64,000 bases of DNA from Aquicoccus porphyridii (GTDB lineage: Bacteria > Pseudomonadota > Alphaproteobacteria > Rhodobacterales > Rhodobacteraceae): NCBI RefSeq assembly GCF_008369105.1, contig NZ_VINQ01000004.1:1-64000 (forward strand). The letters run 5' to 3'. Position numbers and translations under genes: made by a program. The notes under the pieces are model-generated. The model saw nothing but the letters and a program-made list of their open reading frames with translations. It made no database searches and was not told the DNA's origin. Shown piece by piece: positions 8,258 through 16,443 of this stretch (positions are counted from its first letter, which is position 1; each line of letters begins with the position of its first letter).

Positions 8258-9478
8258 TCACAATTCGCGCTCCAACGCCCCGATCAACCGGTCAACCTCA
8301 TCCGCGCTGGTGTAATGCACAAAGCTCAAGCGCAGCACGCCGTGGCGCGGCTCAACCCCCATCGCCTCCAACGCACGCACCGCATAGAAGTCGCCGCCTC
8401 CCGCCATGATCCCGTGCCCGGCAAGACGTCGCGCCGCCTCGATCCCGGGTTCGCGCAGCGCCACCGCCACGGTCGGCGCGCGCATTTCGGCCCGATCCGG
8501 CCCCAGCACGCGCAGATCGTTGCGTCCCCGCAGCGCATCCAGCAGCGGCTGCAAAAGCCGCACCTCATGCGCCCGCATCATGTCATGCACCGCACTCGCT
8601 CTCTCGGACACGCTGCCCCCGATGCCGTGATGCTCGGCCAGCGCATCCACATAATCGACCATACCTGCACAGGCCGCCACCTGCGCATGATCCGGCCCCG
8701 CGGGCGTGAACCGCTTGTAGAGCGTACCGGCATTGAAATAGTGCGCCTGGTTAGGCAACTGCGCGCCCAGTTCCCGCCGGATCACCATGATCCCCTGATG
8801 CGGCCCATAGGTCTTGTAGGCCGAAAACAGGTAGATATCCGGCCCCAACTCACCGACATTGGGAAACCCATGCGGCGCATAGGACACCCCGTCGACACAG
8901 ACAAACGCCCCCGCCGCGTGGGCCATGGCGGTGATCTCGGTCACCGGGTTCACCTCGCCCACCACGTTCGAACAATGCGGAAAACACACCAGCCGGACAT
9001 TCTCATCCAACAAGTGTTCGAGCGCGGCCGGATCGAGATGCCCTGTCTCCGGGTCGATCTTCCATTCACGGATCTCGATGCCGTCCTCGGCGAGCCGCCG
9101 CCATGGGCCGATATTGGCCTCGTGATCCTGATCCGTCACCACGATCGCCTCGCCTGGCTTCATCCATTGTCGGAACGCTTGCGCCAGAACATAGGTATTT
9201 TGCGTGGTCGATGGTCCGAACGACAACTCGTCCCCCTCGACCCCCAGCATCGCCGCCAGCCGCGCGCGCGCCTCGTCCATCTCCTCGCCGCCCAGCCGGC
9301 TGGCCTCATAGGGGCCATAGGGCTGCACCTTGCGCTCGCGATAGAATCGCGTCAGCCGGTCAATCACGAATCGCGACGTGTATGACCCGCCCGCATTCTC
9401 GAAAAACCCCTGGCCCTCTAGCGACGGTACCTCAAAGGCGGGAAACTGCGCCCGCACGAATTCGATATCCAGATCCAT
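8258..9478 (-). CDS. Class V aminotransferase, cysteine-desulfurase-like
   Basis: A 406-residue fold-type I PLP enzyme of the aminotransferase V/NifS superfamily. The PLP lysine lies in FSAYKTYGPHQG and a DGVSYAPH segment precedes it. The N-terminal region contains FFENAGGSYTS, typical of the branch annotated as cysteine desulfurase-like or selenocysteine-lyase-like proteins. I see no obvious desulfurase cysteine loop, so a sulfur-transfer role is doubtful; the actual substrate is unknown. The start at 9478 (MDLDIEFVRAQFPAF) was preferred over an ATG 30 bases upstream. It is followed by the photolyase on the same strand after 48 bases. Confidence 0.85.
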   Translation of the reverse strand: MDLDIEFVRAQFPAFEVPSLEGQGFFENAGGSYTSRFVIDRLTRFYRERKVQPYGPYEASRLGGEEMDEARARLAAMLGVEGDELSFGPSTTQNTYVLAQAFRQWMKPGEAIVVTDQDHEANIGPWRRLAEDGIEIREWKIDPETGHLDPAALEHLLDENVRLVCFPHCSNVVGEVNPVTEITAMAHAAGAFVCVDGVSYAPHGFPNVGELGPDIYLFSAYKTYGPHQGIMVIRRELGAQLPNQAHYFNAGTLYKRFTPAGPDHAQVAACAGMVDYVDALAEHHGIGGSVSERASAVHDMMRAHEVRLLQPLLDALRGRNDLRVLGPDRAEMRAPTVAVALREPGIEAARRLAGHGIMAGGGDFYAVRALEAMGVEPRHGVLRLSFVHYTSADEVDRLIGALEREL

Positions 9479-9549
9479 CAACCACTCCCCGTGAACACTT
9501 CGCACCACTCAAGTTGAAAGCCCCCCGGGACACAAGACCCGCGGTCCTT

Positions 9550-9571
9550 CATCTTGCCAAAAATACTCGTC
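9550..9571 (-). repeat. Copy 1 of a recurrent GAGTATTT intergenic motif
   Basis: On the minus strand this reads GACGAGTATTTTTGGCAAGA followed by TG. It matches 19 of 22 bases with the copy at 14968-14989, and its core recurs twice near 58450-58510. It lies between the divergent aminotransferase and the small membrane-protein gene. Confidence 0.6.
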
Positions 9572-9728
9572 CAGAAATCAAAAGACCCCACGACAGGCGC
9601 GGGCGCATTCCTTGATCTGTCTGTGGGTACGTCAACGCTTCTCGGCAGCCGAACTGCGCGGTTCCGGTCCCCGATTAGGTGACCAGGGCTATGGATGTTA
9701 CCCTGTGATTCGTAGGAAGAGAGGTTTT

Positions 9729-10091
9729 ATGAATATTCCGACATGGACGAAACCCGCCGTTTGGGGGGCAGTCGGTGGTGCCGTTGGCATGCTGATCGTC
9801 AGCTTGAGCGCAGGCTGGATGGTTACGAGCGGAACCGCCAGACAGACAGCCGAGCAACAGACAGAGAAGGCCGTGATAGCTGCATTGACGCCGATTTGCA
9901 TTGCAGAATTCAGGAAGGCCGCGACCGCCCAACAGCAGTTGCACATCGCGGCGCTGGAGGATGAAAGCAGTTGGGAGCAAGGCGATTATATCGAGGAACA
10001 AGGTTGGGCGACGCTGCCAGGCCAGGAACAACCGAACGTCGATGTAGCCGAGGCCTGCGCTGAGCAACTTCTCGACGTGTCTTCCACCTGA
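9729..10091 (+). CDS. Small membrane-anchored protein of unknown function
   Basis: A 120-residue protein with one hydrophobic N-terminal segment (about residues 10-33, starting AVWGAVGGAVGMLIVSLSAG) and a soluble remainder with two cysteines, probably periplasmic. The ATG at 9729 follows an AAGAGAGG-type ribosome binding site and gives MNIPTWTKPAVW; the longer frame from 9612 runs through non-coding sequence. It stands alone, with a strong terminator just downstream. I recognise no named family. Similar single-TM proteins with an Ala/Gln-rich body are common as conserved hypotheticals in alphaproteobacteria. Confidence 0.75.
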   Translation: MNIPTWTKPAVWGAVGGAVGMLIVSLSAGWMVTSGTARQTAEQQTEKAVIAALTPICIAEFRKAATAQQQLHIAALEDESSWEQGDYIEEQGWATLPGQEQPNVDVAEACAEQLLDVSST

Positions 10092-10132
10092 TGAAAAGTG
10101 AAGCGTGATTTGCTTGGCCAGTGATCGCGACT

Positions 10133-10162
10133 AAAGGCCCCCGTCACGGGGGCCTTTTTTTT
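10133..10162 (+). terminator. Rho-independent terminator after the small membrane-protein gene
   Basis: AAAGGCCCCCG and CGGGGGCCTTT form a long GC-rich stem around a TCA loop, followed by a run of eight T residues. It is a textbook terminator for the plus-strand gene ending at 10091. Confidence 0.9.
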
Positions 10163-10272
10163 GAGCGCAGTGTCCCCAGATGAACGCCCGGCCCAACAAT
10201 CCCAGCCGAGGAAACTGGTGAACTACTCTGGCGACTTTCTTTCACCAGTATAGTTCCATGTCCCGAATTCCA

Positions 10273-10303
10273 GAAAGGCCCCGCGACATGCGCGGGGCCT
10301 TTC
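10273..10303. terminator. Bidirectional terminator between convergent genes
   Basis: A perfect 13-bp stem (10273-10285 with 10291-10303; GAAAGGCCCCGCG paired to CGCGGGGCCTTTC) with a 5-nt loop, 20 bases past the end of the BCCT transporter gene. The U-rich ends on both strands allow termination in both directions, chiefly for the minus-strand transporter operon. Confidence 0.8.
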
Positions 10304-10322
10304 TTCGTTCAGTGTGACAGGC

Positions 10323-11972
10323 TCAGCGCTTCTCGGCGCGCAGCCCCATCACGATCGCGACACAGATCGCGAGCAGGATGATCGTGAACGGCAGGCCCGT
10401 CGAGATCACCATCGCCTGTAGCGAGGTAAGCCCCCCGCCGATCAACAGTGCGATCGCCACCAGCCCTTCGAAGGTGCACCAGAAGACACGCTGGCTGACC
10501 GGCGCATCAATCTTGCCACCTGCCGTGATCGTGTCGATCACGAGGCTGCCGGAATCCGACGATGTGACGAAGAACACGATGACCAGCACGATCCCGATGG
10601 TCGAGGTGATCGCCGCCAACGGCAGGCTGTCCAGCATCGCGAAGAGCGACAACGGCGGGTTATAGCTGTCGATCACCTGCCCTTTCACCGCGCTCGTCTC
10701 GGGATTGGCGATCACGTCGTTGATCGCCGCGCCGCCGAAAACGGCCATCCAGAAGATGCAGACAACGCTGGGGATGATCAGCACGCAGATCAGGAATTCG
10801 CGCACCGTCCGGCCCCGGCTCACGCGGGCGATGAACATGCCCACGAAGGGGGACCAGCTGATCCACCAGGCCCAGTAGAAGGCAGTCCAGCCCTGCATGT
10901 AGCCGGTGTCTTCACGGCCATGCGGGTTCGACAGCGGGATGACCTCCTGGACATATGCGCCCAGCCCCTTGAAGAACTCGGTCATGATGCCGACGGCACC
11001 GGCCGCGAACAGCACGAACAAGAGCAGCAGGATCGCGACAATCATGTTGAACTCGGACAGGACCTTCACGCCCCCGTCCAGACCGCGCAACACCGAGATC
11101 AGCGCCACCGCCGTGATGCCACAGATCAGGATCACCTGCGTCGTCACGCCCAACGGAATGCCATAGACATATTCGAGACCCGCGTTGGCCTGCTGCGCCC
11201 CAAGGCCCAGCGAGGTGGCCAGACCGAAGAGCGTGGCAAACACCGCCAGCGTGTCGATGACATGCCCGGTCCAGCCCCAGACCCGCTCACCGAAGATCGG
11301 GTAAAAAGCCGAACGGATGGTCAGCGGCAGCCCCTTGTTATAGGTGAACAAGGCCAGCGCCAGCGCAACAACGGCATAGATCGCCCAAGGATGCAGCGCC
11401 CAGTGATAGGACGTCGCCGCCAACGCCATGCGGCGGGCTTCCTCGATATTCCCCTCGATCAGCGCACCATCTTCGCCAAACGGCCGCACGACACCCAGCG
11501 GCTCATCACCCCATGGCGTGCCGAAGTAATAGACGGGCTCGAGAACGCCAAAGAACATCAGGCCGATGCCCATGCCGGCCGCGAACAGCATCGCGAACCA
11601 ACCCGCATAGCCATAATCCGGCGTTGCATCCGTGCCGCCAAGGCGTACCGAGCCATAGGGCGAAATGATCAGCAACAGACAGAACACCACGAAGATGTTC
11701 GCCGCCCACAGGAAGAACCAGTCAAACGTGCTGGTCAGGGCCGGGCGCAGCCAGCCAAAGAAATCTGCCGCCTGCTGCGGCGCGATCAGCGCATACGCCG
11801 TGAACAGCACGACCACCAACCCCGAGATCACGAAGACGGGGTTGTGAATATCGAGCCCGAAAGGCCCGATCCTCGGTTGAATGTTGTCCTGACCGACCTG
11901 GTATTCGGTCTCGATGATATCCGAATGGCCTTCCGGCTCCGGAATACCGTGTTCTGTCGTTTCCTCGGCCAT
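10323..11972 (-). CDS. BCCT family betaine/carnitine/choline-type transporter
   Basis: A 549-residue, 12-TM secondary carrier. The family signature WTAFYWAWWISWSPFVG lies in the eighth TM region. The GMGIG motif in the second or third helix (GMGIGLMFFGVLEP) is the form associated with sodium-coupled glycine-betaine carriers. The N-terminal 45 residues are acidic and cytoplasmic. It would import glycine betaine or a related osmolyte. It is preceded by a universal stress protein gene 38 bases upstream, probably in the same transcript, and followed by a strong terminator. The precise substrate is inferred. Confidence 0.93.
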   Translation of the reverse strand: MAEETTEHGIPEPEGHSDIIETEYQVGQDNIQPRIGPFGLDIHNPVFVISGLVVVLFTAYALIAPQQAADFFGWLRPALTSTFDWFFLWAANIFVVFCLLLIISPYGSVRLGGTDATPDYGYAGWFAMLFAAGMGIGLMFFGVLEPVYYFGTPWGDEPLGVVRPFGEDGALIEGNIEEARRMALAATSYHWALHPWAIYAVVALALALFTYNKGLPLTIRSAFYPIFGERVWGWTGHVIDTLAVFATLFGLATSLGLGAQQANAGLEYVYGIPLGVTTQVILICGITAVALISVLRGLDGGVKVLSEFNMIVAILLLLFVLFAAGAVGIMTEFFKGLGAYVQEVIPLSNPHGREDTGYMQGWTAFYWAWWISWSPFVGMFIARVSRGRTVREFLICVLIIPSVVCIFWMAVFGGAAINDVIANPETSAVKGQVIDSYNPPLSLFAMLDSLPLAAITSTIGIVLVIVFFVTSSDSGSLVIDTITAGGKIDAPVSQRVFWCTFEGLVAIALLIGGGLTSLQAMVISTGLPFTIILLAICVAIVMGLRAEKR

Positions 11973-12010
11973 GTAACGGCCTCCCTTGTCTTGTTTCCCT
12001 CAGTCCCGGT

Positions 12011-12427
12011 TCAGCCACGCACGACCATGACCGAACATTTCGCATGCTCGGCAATCTTGCCGCCATTGGATGGCCAGATATAGTCCATCACGTTGGGCAT
12101 GTGGCTTTGCATAACCACCAGGTCGGCGCCGGTCTCACCGATCGCACCCATCAGCTTTTCATCCAGATCGGTGGCCGGGTCATGGCTGACCACGGTATAT
12201 TCATGCGTATCGATACCTCGACTGCGCGCCTGTTCCTGCGCGAAATCGGACAGCTTGGCCTCGTATTCCTTGGGATTGTGCCCCAACGTGCCCGGCGCAG
12301 CGGCGGTCACGCCGACATAGGTCACCTTGGCCCCGTAATGCTTGGCAAGATCGGCCGCGCATGTGAGCGCCCGTTCGAGGTCGGGTAGATGTGCCAGATC
12401 GACCGGCACCATGATTCTCGAAAACAC
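12011..12427 (-). CDS. Universal stress protein (UspA family)
   Basis: A 138-residue single-domain UspA protein. It opens FSRIMVPVDLAHLP and ends with the nucleotide-loop-like segment MQSHMPNVMDYIWPSNGGKIAEHAKCSV, which departs from the strict G-x2-G-x9-G-S/T ATP motif. The start is taken as the GTG at 12427 because it has an excellent GGAGGGAG ribosome binding site about 5 bases upstream; longer in-frame ATG starts lie in non-coding sequence. It heads the two-gene unit with the BCCT carrier. Regulation of an osmolyte transporter by an adjacent Usp is known for TeaD/TeaABC in Halomonas; the same idea here is inference. Confidence 0.88.
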   Translation of the reverse strand: MFSRIMVPVDLAHLPDLERALTCAADLAKHYGAKVTYVGVTAAAPGTLGHNPKEYEAKLSDFAQEQARSRGIDTHEYTVVSHDPATDLDEKLMGAIGETGADLVVMQSHMPNVMDYIWPSNGGKIAEHAKCSVMVVRG

Positions 12428-12750
12428 GTCTCTCCCTCCATTCCGGCGCGAAAGAAGGCTCTTGGCGGCCTGTCGAGCAGCAATGGGTGGCCCCATCTTT
12501 CGCGCACATTCGGTTTCGGGGGCCCGCAGTGCCTCCACGGGATGCCCCTTGGAGCGTTAGCCTAGACCGAAACCCCCCCATCAATCAAACAGGTGCGGCG
12601 CATTTGCCGACAAATACGGCATTTTCCGGGCCCAGATCGGTGCCCGCGACGGGTGGAATCGGCATACAAAAGCATACTGCCGGCGACGCGCCCACAGTCA
12701 CATTATCCGCACACGCTCCCGGCGCGCACCCCCGCGCCCGGCCGACCCTC
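12428..12750. other. 323-bp intergenic region, no gene seen
   Basis: The region lies upstream of the usp-BCCT operon and downstream of the HIT gene. It must hold the operon promoter and the usp ribosome binding site (GGAGGGAG near 12433-12440). I see no convincing open frame, RNA gene or strong hairpin. Confidence 0.5.
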
Positions 12751-13176
12751 TCAGGCCGTTTCGGCCAGCGCGGCGCGAATCTTCTCGGCCTGCGCCTTGA
12801 GAACCTCCATCTCCGCCATCTGTCCCGGCGGGCGCAGACTCACACCCTCATGACGGGGCAGAACGTGGTAATGCAGGTGAAACACCTCCTGCCCGCCCGG
12901 GGCTTCGTTGAACTGCTGCACCGTCACACCGCCCGCATCAAAGGCACGCATCAGTGCATGCCCCATCCGTCGCACCGTGCGCAGACAGGCGGTCAGTTGT
13001 TCGTCGCTCGCATCAAGCATATTGCGGGCAGGCGTCTTGGGAATCACAAGGCAATGCCCGTCGGCACGCGGCATGATATCCATGAAGACAAAGGTGTCCT
13101 CGTCCTCGTAAAGCTTCTCGCTCGGGATCTCGCCGCGCAGGATCTTGGCAAAGATGTTGTCACTGTCATAGCTCAT
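12751..13176 (-). CDS. HIT family nucleotide-binding hydrolase
   Basis: A 141-residue histidine-triad protein; the triad motif HLHYHVLP is near residues 95-102. Bacterial Hint-type members hydrolyse AMP-lysine or adenosine phosphoramidates. The N-terminal AKILRGEIPSEKLYEDE is typical. The start MSYDSDNIF at 13176 is chosen over the longer frame, whose extension is arginine-rich and atypical. It stands with the GNAT gene 106 bases upstream on the same strand. Confidence 0.92.
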   Translation of the reverse strand: MSYDSDNIFAKILRGEIPSEKLYEDEDTFVFMDIMPRADGHCLVIPKTPARNMLDASDEQLTACLRTVRRMGHALMRAFDAGGVTVQQFNEAPGGQEVFHLHYHVLPRHEGVSLRPPGQMAEMEVLKAQAEKIRAALAETA

Positions 13177-13282
13177 GGCCACACGCCTCCAGAATCGTTC
13201 GGTTTTCAGCCTAGAGCGTTTCAGACACGGGTTGAACCATGCAACGGCGCCACGAGGGCGCATGGCCCCGTCCACCGGCTAT

Positions 13283-13735
13283 CTAACCCTGAACCCTGCG
13301 AAAGAACCGGGTCGCCTCAAACTCGACCGGATCGAACCCTAGCCGCATGTAGAATGCCTGCGCCGCGCTGTTGCCCGGATCGGTCGCCACCGTCATCACT
13401 TCACAGTTCTCGCCCCCGGCCCAGCCCAGTGCCGCCGCGACCAGTGCCCGGCCCGCCCCCTGCCCGCGCCGGTCGCGCGCAACGTAAAGGTGATGCAAGT
13501 CTGCACCCCGTCGGCCAGTCTGCATCTGCACCCGCCGCTGACAGGCGGCATAGCCGATCACAACTCCCTCCGCCTCGGCCACCCAAACCTCGAGCCATGG
13601 CGCATTGCCCAGGCAATCACGCACCAGCGCCTCGCGCGTCGCCGTGGCCGCATCCCCGTGATGCGCCGCCAGTGCCGCCACCATTCCCGACAGCGCGGCG
13701 ATATCGCCCGCTTCCAGCCGTCTGATATGTATCAT
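13283..13735 (-). CDS. GNAT family N-acetyltransferase
   Basis: A 150-residue single-domain acetyl-CoA-dependent acetyltransferase. The acetyl-CoA pyrophosphate loop is seen in VARDRRGQGAGRALV, preceded by the beta-4 segment ADLHHLYV. AAQAFYMRLGFDPV is the usual C-terminal signature. The start MIHIRRLEAGD at 13735 is natural for the fold. The acceptor substrate is not predictable. Confidence 0.9.
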   Translation of the reverse strand: MIHIRRLEAGDIAALSGMVAALAAHHGDAATATREALVRDCLGNAPWLEVWVAEAEGVVIGYAACQRRVQMQTGRRGADLHHLYVARDRRGQGAGRALVAAALGWAGGENCEVMTVATDPGNSAAQAFYMRLGFDPVEFEATRFFRRVQG

Positions 13736-13784
13736 CGTCCCGTTCGCCTTCTGTTTTCCGGCGCCACGGGGGCCCGACCGAATG

Positions 13785-13809
13785 AAAAAGACCGCCCGCG
13801 GCGGTCTTT
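13785..13809 (-). terminator. Terminator downstream of acuI
   Basis: AAAGACCGCC and GGCGGTCTTT pair perfectly (10 bp, 3-nt loop). On the minus strand a T run follows. It lies 125 bases beyond the acuI stop and 50 bases before the GNAT start, separating the two transcripts. Confidence 0.85.
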
Positions 13810-13933
13810 CCTTCAGCACATCATGCCCGGCCCGCCCATCTCACTGAGACAGGGTAAAATACCAAGCGTTATGTGCGGCTCTCTCGATCATGGGCGGCAC
13901 GTTGCCCCGCACCGCCCCGCCTGTCAACGGCAA

Positions 13934-14929
13934 TCAGGCATTCACGTCCACCACGACCCGGCCCTTGACCTGACCTTTCAGGATATCGGCTCCCAGCCCC
14001 GGCAGATCCGAAAGCGTTGCGGGCCGGATCATCGCTTCGAGTTTCTCCATCGGCAGGTCACGCGCGATTCGCTTCCAGGCCCGCAGCCGGTTTTCATAAG
14101 GCTGCATCACCGAATCGATCCCCAGCAGGTTCACACCGCGCAGGATGAAGGGCGTGATCAGCGCGCCCTCGATCGCCGCGCCTCCGGCCAGGCCAACGGC
14201 GGCGACACTCGTGCCGTATTTCATCTGCTTGAGAACCCGGCCCAGCATCGCGCCCGCCACCGCGTCGATACAGCCCGCCCACAGCTCGCCCTCCAGCGGT
14301 TTTCTCGTCACCTCGGTCAGTTCCTCACGTGGTACGATCCGCGCCGCGCCAAGGTCTTTCAGGTACTCGCCGGTCTCCGGCCGCCCGGTCACCGCGGCCA
14401 CCTCATGACCCAGATGCGCAAGGATCGCGGTCGCCACCGACCCCACGCCGCCCGCGGCCCCGGTCACCAGAACCGGCCCGTGGCCCGGTTCCAGCCCGTG
14501 ATCTTCCAAGGCCATGACCGACAGCATCGCGGTCAACCCGGCCGTGCCCACCGCCATCGCCGCGCGCGTATCGAGCCCCTCGGGCAGCGGCACAAGCCAA
14601 TCCGCCTTGACCCGCGCTTTCTGCGCATAGCCGCCCCAATGCGCCTCGCCCACACGCCAGCCGGTCAGGATCACCTTGTCACCCGGTTTATAGCGGTCGT
14701 CCGACGATTCCTCGACCGTGCCGGCAAAGTCGATCCCGGGCACATGCGGGTAATGCCGTACCAACCCGCCCCCCGGCCCGATGCACAGCCCGTCCTTGTA
14801 GTTCACCGTCGAATATTCGACCGCGACCAGAACCTCCGCCCCGGGCAGATCGTCCACGCCGATCTGTTTCACGGCGGCGCTGGTCTTGCCGCTGTCCTCG
14901 TCCTTCTCCACCACAAGCGCGTTGAACAT
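13934..14929 (-). CDS. acuI: Acrylyl-CoA reductase (NADPH), AcuI
   Basis: A 331-residue medium-chain dehydrogenase/reductase that reduces acryloyl-CoA to propionyl-CoA, detoxifying an intermediate of DMSP and 3-hydroxypropionate metabolism. It starts MFNALVVEKDEDSGKT, and VEYSTVNYKDGLCIGPGGG plus TGWRVGEAHWGG are characteristic of AcuI in roseobacters. The NADPH-binding loop is VTGAAGGVGSVA. No zinc-ligand cysteines of alcohol dehydrogenases are present, as expected. In many roseobacters acuI is next to dmdA; here it is not, and the neighbours are unrelated. Confidence 0.92.
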   Translation of the reverse strand: MFNALVVEKDEDSGKTSAAVKQIGVDDLPGAEVLVAVEYSTVNYKDGLCIGPGGGLVRHYPHVPGIDFAGTVEESSDDRYKPGDKVILTGWRVGEAHWGGYAQKARVKADWLVPLPEGLDTRAAMAVGTAGLTAMLSVMALEDHGLEPGHGPVLVTGAAGGVGSVATAILAHLGHEVAAVTGRPETGEYLKDLGAARIVPREELTEVTRKPLEGELWAGCIDAVAGAMLGRVLKQMKYGTSVAAVGLAGGAAIEGALITPFILRGVNLLGIDSVMQPYENRLRAWKRIARDLPMEKLEAMIRPATLSDLPGLGADILKGQVKGRVVVDVNA

Positions 14930-14967
14930 CTCGTCCTTTCCTTTCCCTCGGGGGCGCCCCCGTCTTT

Positions 14968-14989
14968 CATCTTTCTACAAATACTCGTC
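14968..14989 (-). repeat. Copy 2 of the GAGTATTT intergenic motif
   Basis: The minus strand reads GACGAGTATTTGTAGAAAGA followed by TG. It is 19 of 22 identical to the 9550-9571 copy and lies about 40 bases upstream of acuI. Confidence 0.6.
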
Positions 14990-15096
14990 TTGAAGGCGGC
15001 GAAACAGACCGACGGGCAAGCCCGCGTCCCCCGCGTCACGCCCAGAATCTTGCGCGCGCGCAAACGGCGTGCATCGCAGCCGCCGTGAAAGCGCAA

Positions 15097-15612
15097 TCAA
15101 AGCCACGGACCCTCCCCGGGCATGAACGCCAGATCGCTGGTCCAGCCCTCACCGCCCGCCGCCGTCACCATCGCATGGACCTGGCCCCGGTGATGGGTCT
15201 GGTGATTGAACATATGCGTCACGCACAACGCCATGGATTTCGAAACCTCGCGCCCCTGCGCCCCTGAATACCACTTCAGATCACCGACCAGATCGACCGC
15301 GCGCAGCGCCTCGGCCCAGAGCAGGATGCGCCCATCCATGCGAAACCGCTCCAGCGCCCAATCCGGCAGCCGCGCGGTCATGTCGACACTCTCGGGAATC
15401 CCCCCTTGCGGGCGTGCGCCACCATCGAACCGGGCCATCCACATCGCGTCCCCCCAAAGAAGATGGTTCGCCGTCGCCAGGATCGAGCCAAAGATCGCAC
15501 CGCGATCCTTCTTGCACTCGTCCTCGCCCAACGCCTCCATCGCGGCTTTCATCTGGCGATTCTGCCACGCGTTGTAGCGTGCCATGGTCAAGACAAATTG
15601 CGCTGTGATCAT
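15097..15612 (-). CDS. DinB family putative metal-dependent protein
   Basis: A 171-residue four-helix DinB/DUF664 protein. Three histidines typical of the metal site are visible: one in NHLLWGD and two in HMFNHQTHHRGQ. The family includes mycothiol- and bacillithiol-dependent S-transferases; in proteobacteria the reaction is unknown. The start MITAQFVLTMARYN at 15612 is preferred over an ATG nine codons upstream because the family begins with this helix. It is separated from acuI by about 170 bases. Confidence 0.87.
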   Translation of the reverse strand: MITAQFVLTMARYNAWQNRQMKAAMEALGEDECKKDRGAIFGSILATANHLLWGDAMWMARFDGGARPQGGIPESVDMTARLPDWALERFRMDGRILLWAEALRAVDLVGDLKWYSGAQGREVSKSMALCVTHMFNHQTHHRGQVHAMVTAAGGEGWTSDLAFMPGEGPWL

Positions 15613-16015
15613 CGCTCTCGATTGCCCGGCGCGCAGCAAGGCGCCGACCTCCCATTTTCATCCGGTTCCAACAAACCCGGCGACTCGGCGCCGCGAATCC
15701 GAAGGTCAGCCAATTGACACCTCCTGACAAGCGTGAATCGCAAGGTCGGCCTCAGCGACCCACAGAACCATATGTATTTGAACCGATTTGAACCCTCCTG
15801 CGCATCCTCCGACACGGACTGTGCGATCTCTCCTATCCCCCTTCCGACCGGACAACTGGTCGCACGATCCGTTCAGATGCAAGGCACACCAGCAGGGCTG
15901 GGCCGTGCGGCGCAAGCGAGGCGAAACCTCGCGAAGATTTCAATCTGTTTTCGTCGAGAGAATTCGCCACCCGCCCCCCTTCCCAAACACATCCACGAAG
16001 CCTATATTCCCAGTG
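15613..16015. other. 403-bp intergenic region upstream of ssrA
   Basis: No credible gene. It holds the divergent promoter of the DinB gene and, at its end, a TATATT box (16003-16008) about 8 bases before the predicted tmRNA transcript start. The rest shows no clear structure. Confidence 0.5.
16003..16008 (+). promoter_or_regulatory. Candidate -10 box of the ssrA promoter
   Basis: TATATT at 16003-16008 would place the transcript start near 16015, just before the acceptor piece of the tmRNA. No good -35 hexamer is evident at the usual distance, so this is tentative. Confidence 0.35.
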
Positions 16016-16324
16016 TTCCCTCGGGAACTATGGACATAAACGCGCTCGTAATAAGCGGATCGGACCCGGGGGCGGTACCCGGCGGCTCCACCATAAGACC
16101 CTTGTTGGGGGACCATGGGGCCGAAACAGGATCGACGAACGTCTAAAGGGGTTTGCTTTGTCCCGGTGAGGTACCACCGTTATCGGTCCGTAAAGCATAA
16201 TTGCCAACAACAATCATGCTCCGGTTGCAGTTGCTGCGTAAGCGGTAACAAGACCGAAACTTAAGCCCTCTCGCCTAGCCGCGTGAGGCGGGGTTCGCAG
16301 GCACCTGGCAACAGAAGCCTGCAC
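16016..16324 (+). ncRNA. ssrA: tmRNA, permuted two-piece form
   Basis: The acceptor piece comes first. Its 3' end GGCTCC-A-CCA is at 16084-16093, preceded by a 5-bp T stem CCGGG/CCCGG (16066-16070 and 16078-16082) closing a 7-nt loop. A spacer of about 23 nt follows, then the coding piece starting GGGGCCGAAACAGGATCGAC at 16117. GGGGCC pairs with GGCUCC, giving the G-U third pair needed for alanine charging. The tag frame 16203-16241 reads ANNNHAPVAVAA then TAA. A final hairpin (16297-16322) ends the coding piece. tmRNA rescues stalled ribosomes and marks the product for ClpXP. The permuted order is characteristic of alphaproteobacteria. Outer ends are approximate. Confidence 0.93.
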
Positions 16325-16360
16325 TTTCCCTCCTTTGCGTGCGATCCACTCCCACGGTGC

Positions 16361-16391
16361 AAAAACCCCGCCCGGGGCCTTTCTCTTTTCC
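16361..16391 (+). terminator. Terminator after ssrA
   Basis: A run of A residues, then CCCC and GGGG arms (16366-16369 and 16374-16377) around a 4-nt loop, then a T-rich tail TTTCTCTTTT. It lies between the tmRNA 3' end and sspB and should separate the two transcripts. Confidence 0.7.
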
Positions 16392-16443
16392 TCGAATCGC
16401 TTATGCTGACGCCCAGTGAAACCGGGGAAGGGAGCGGGCCCAC

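Noticed and set aside
15733-16146. A 137-codon plus-strand open frame overlapping ssrA
   Set aside because: It runs into the tmRNA acceptor piece and coding piece and has no ribosome binding site.
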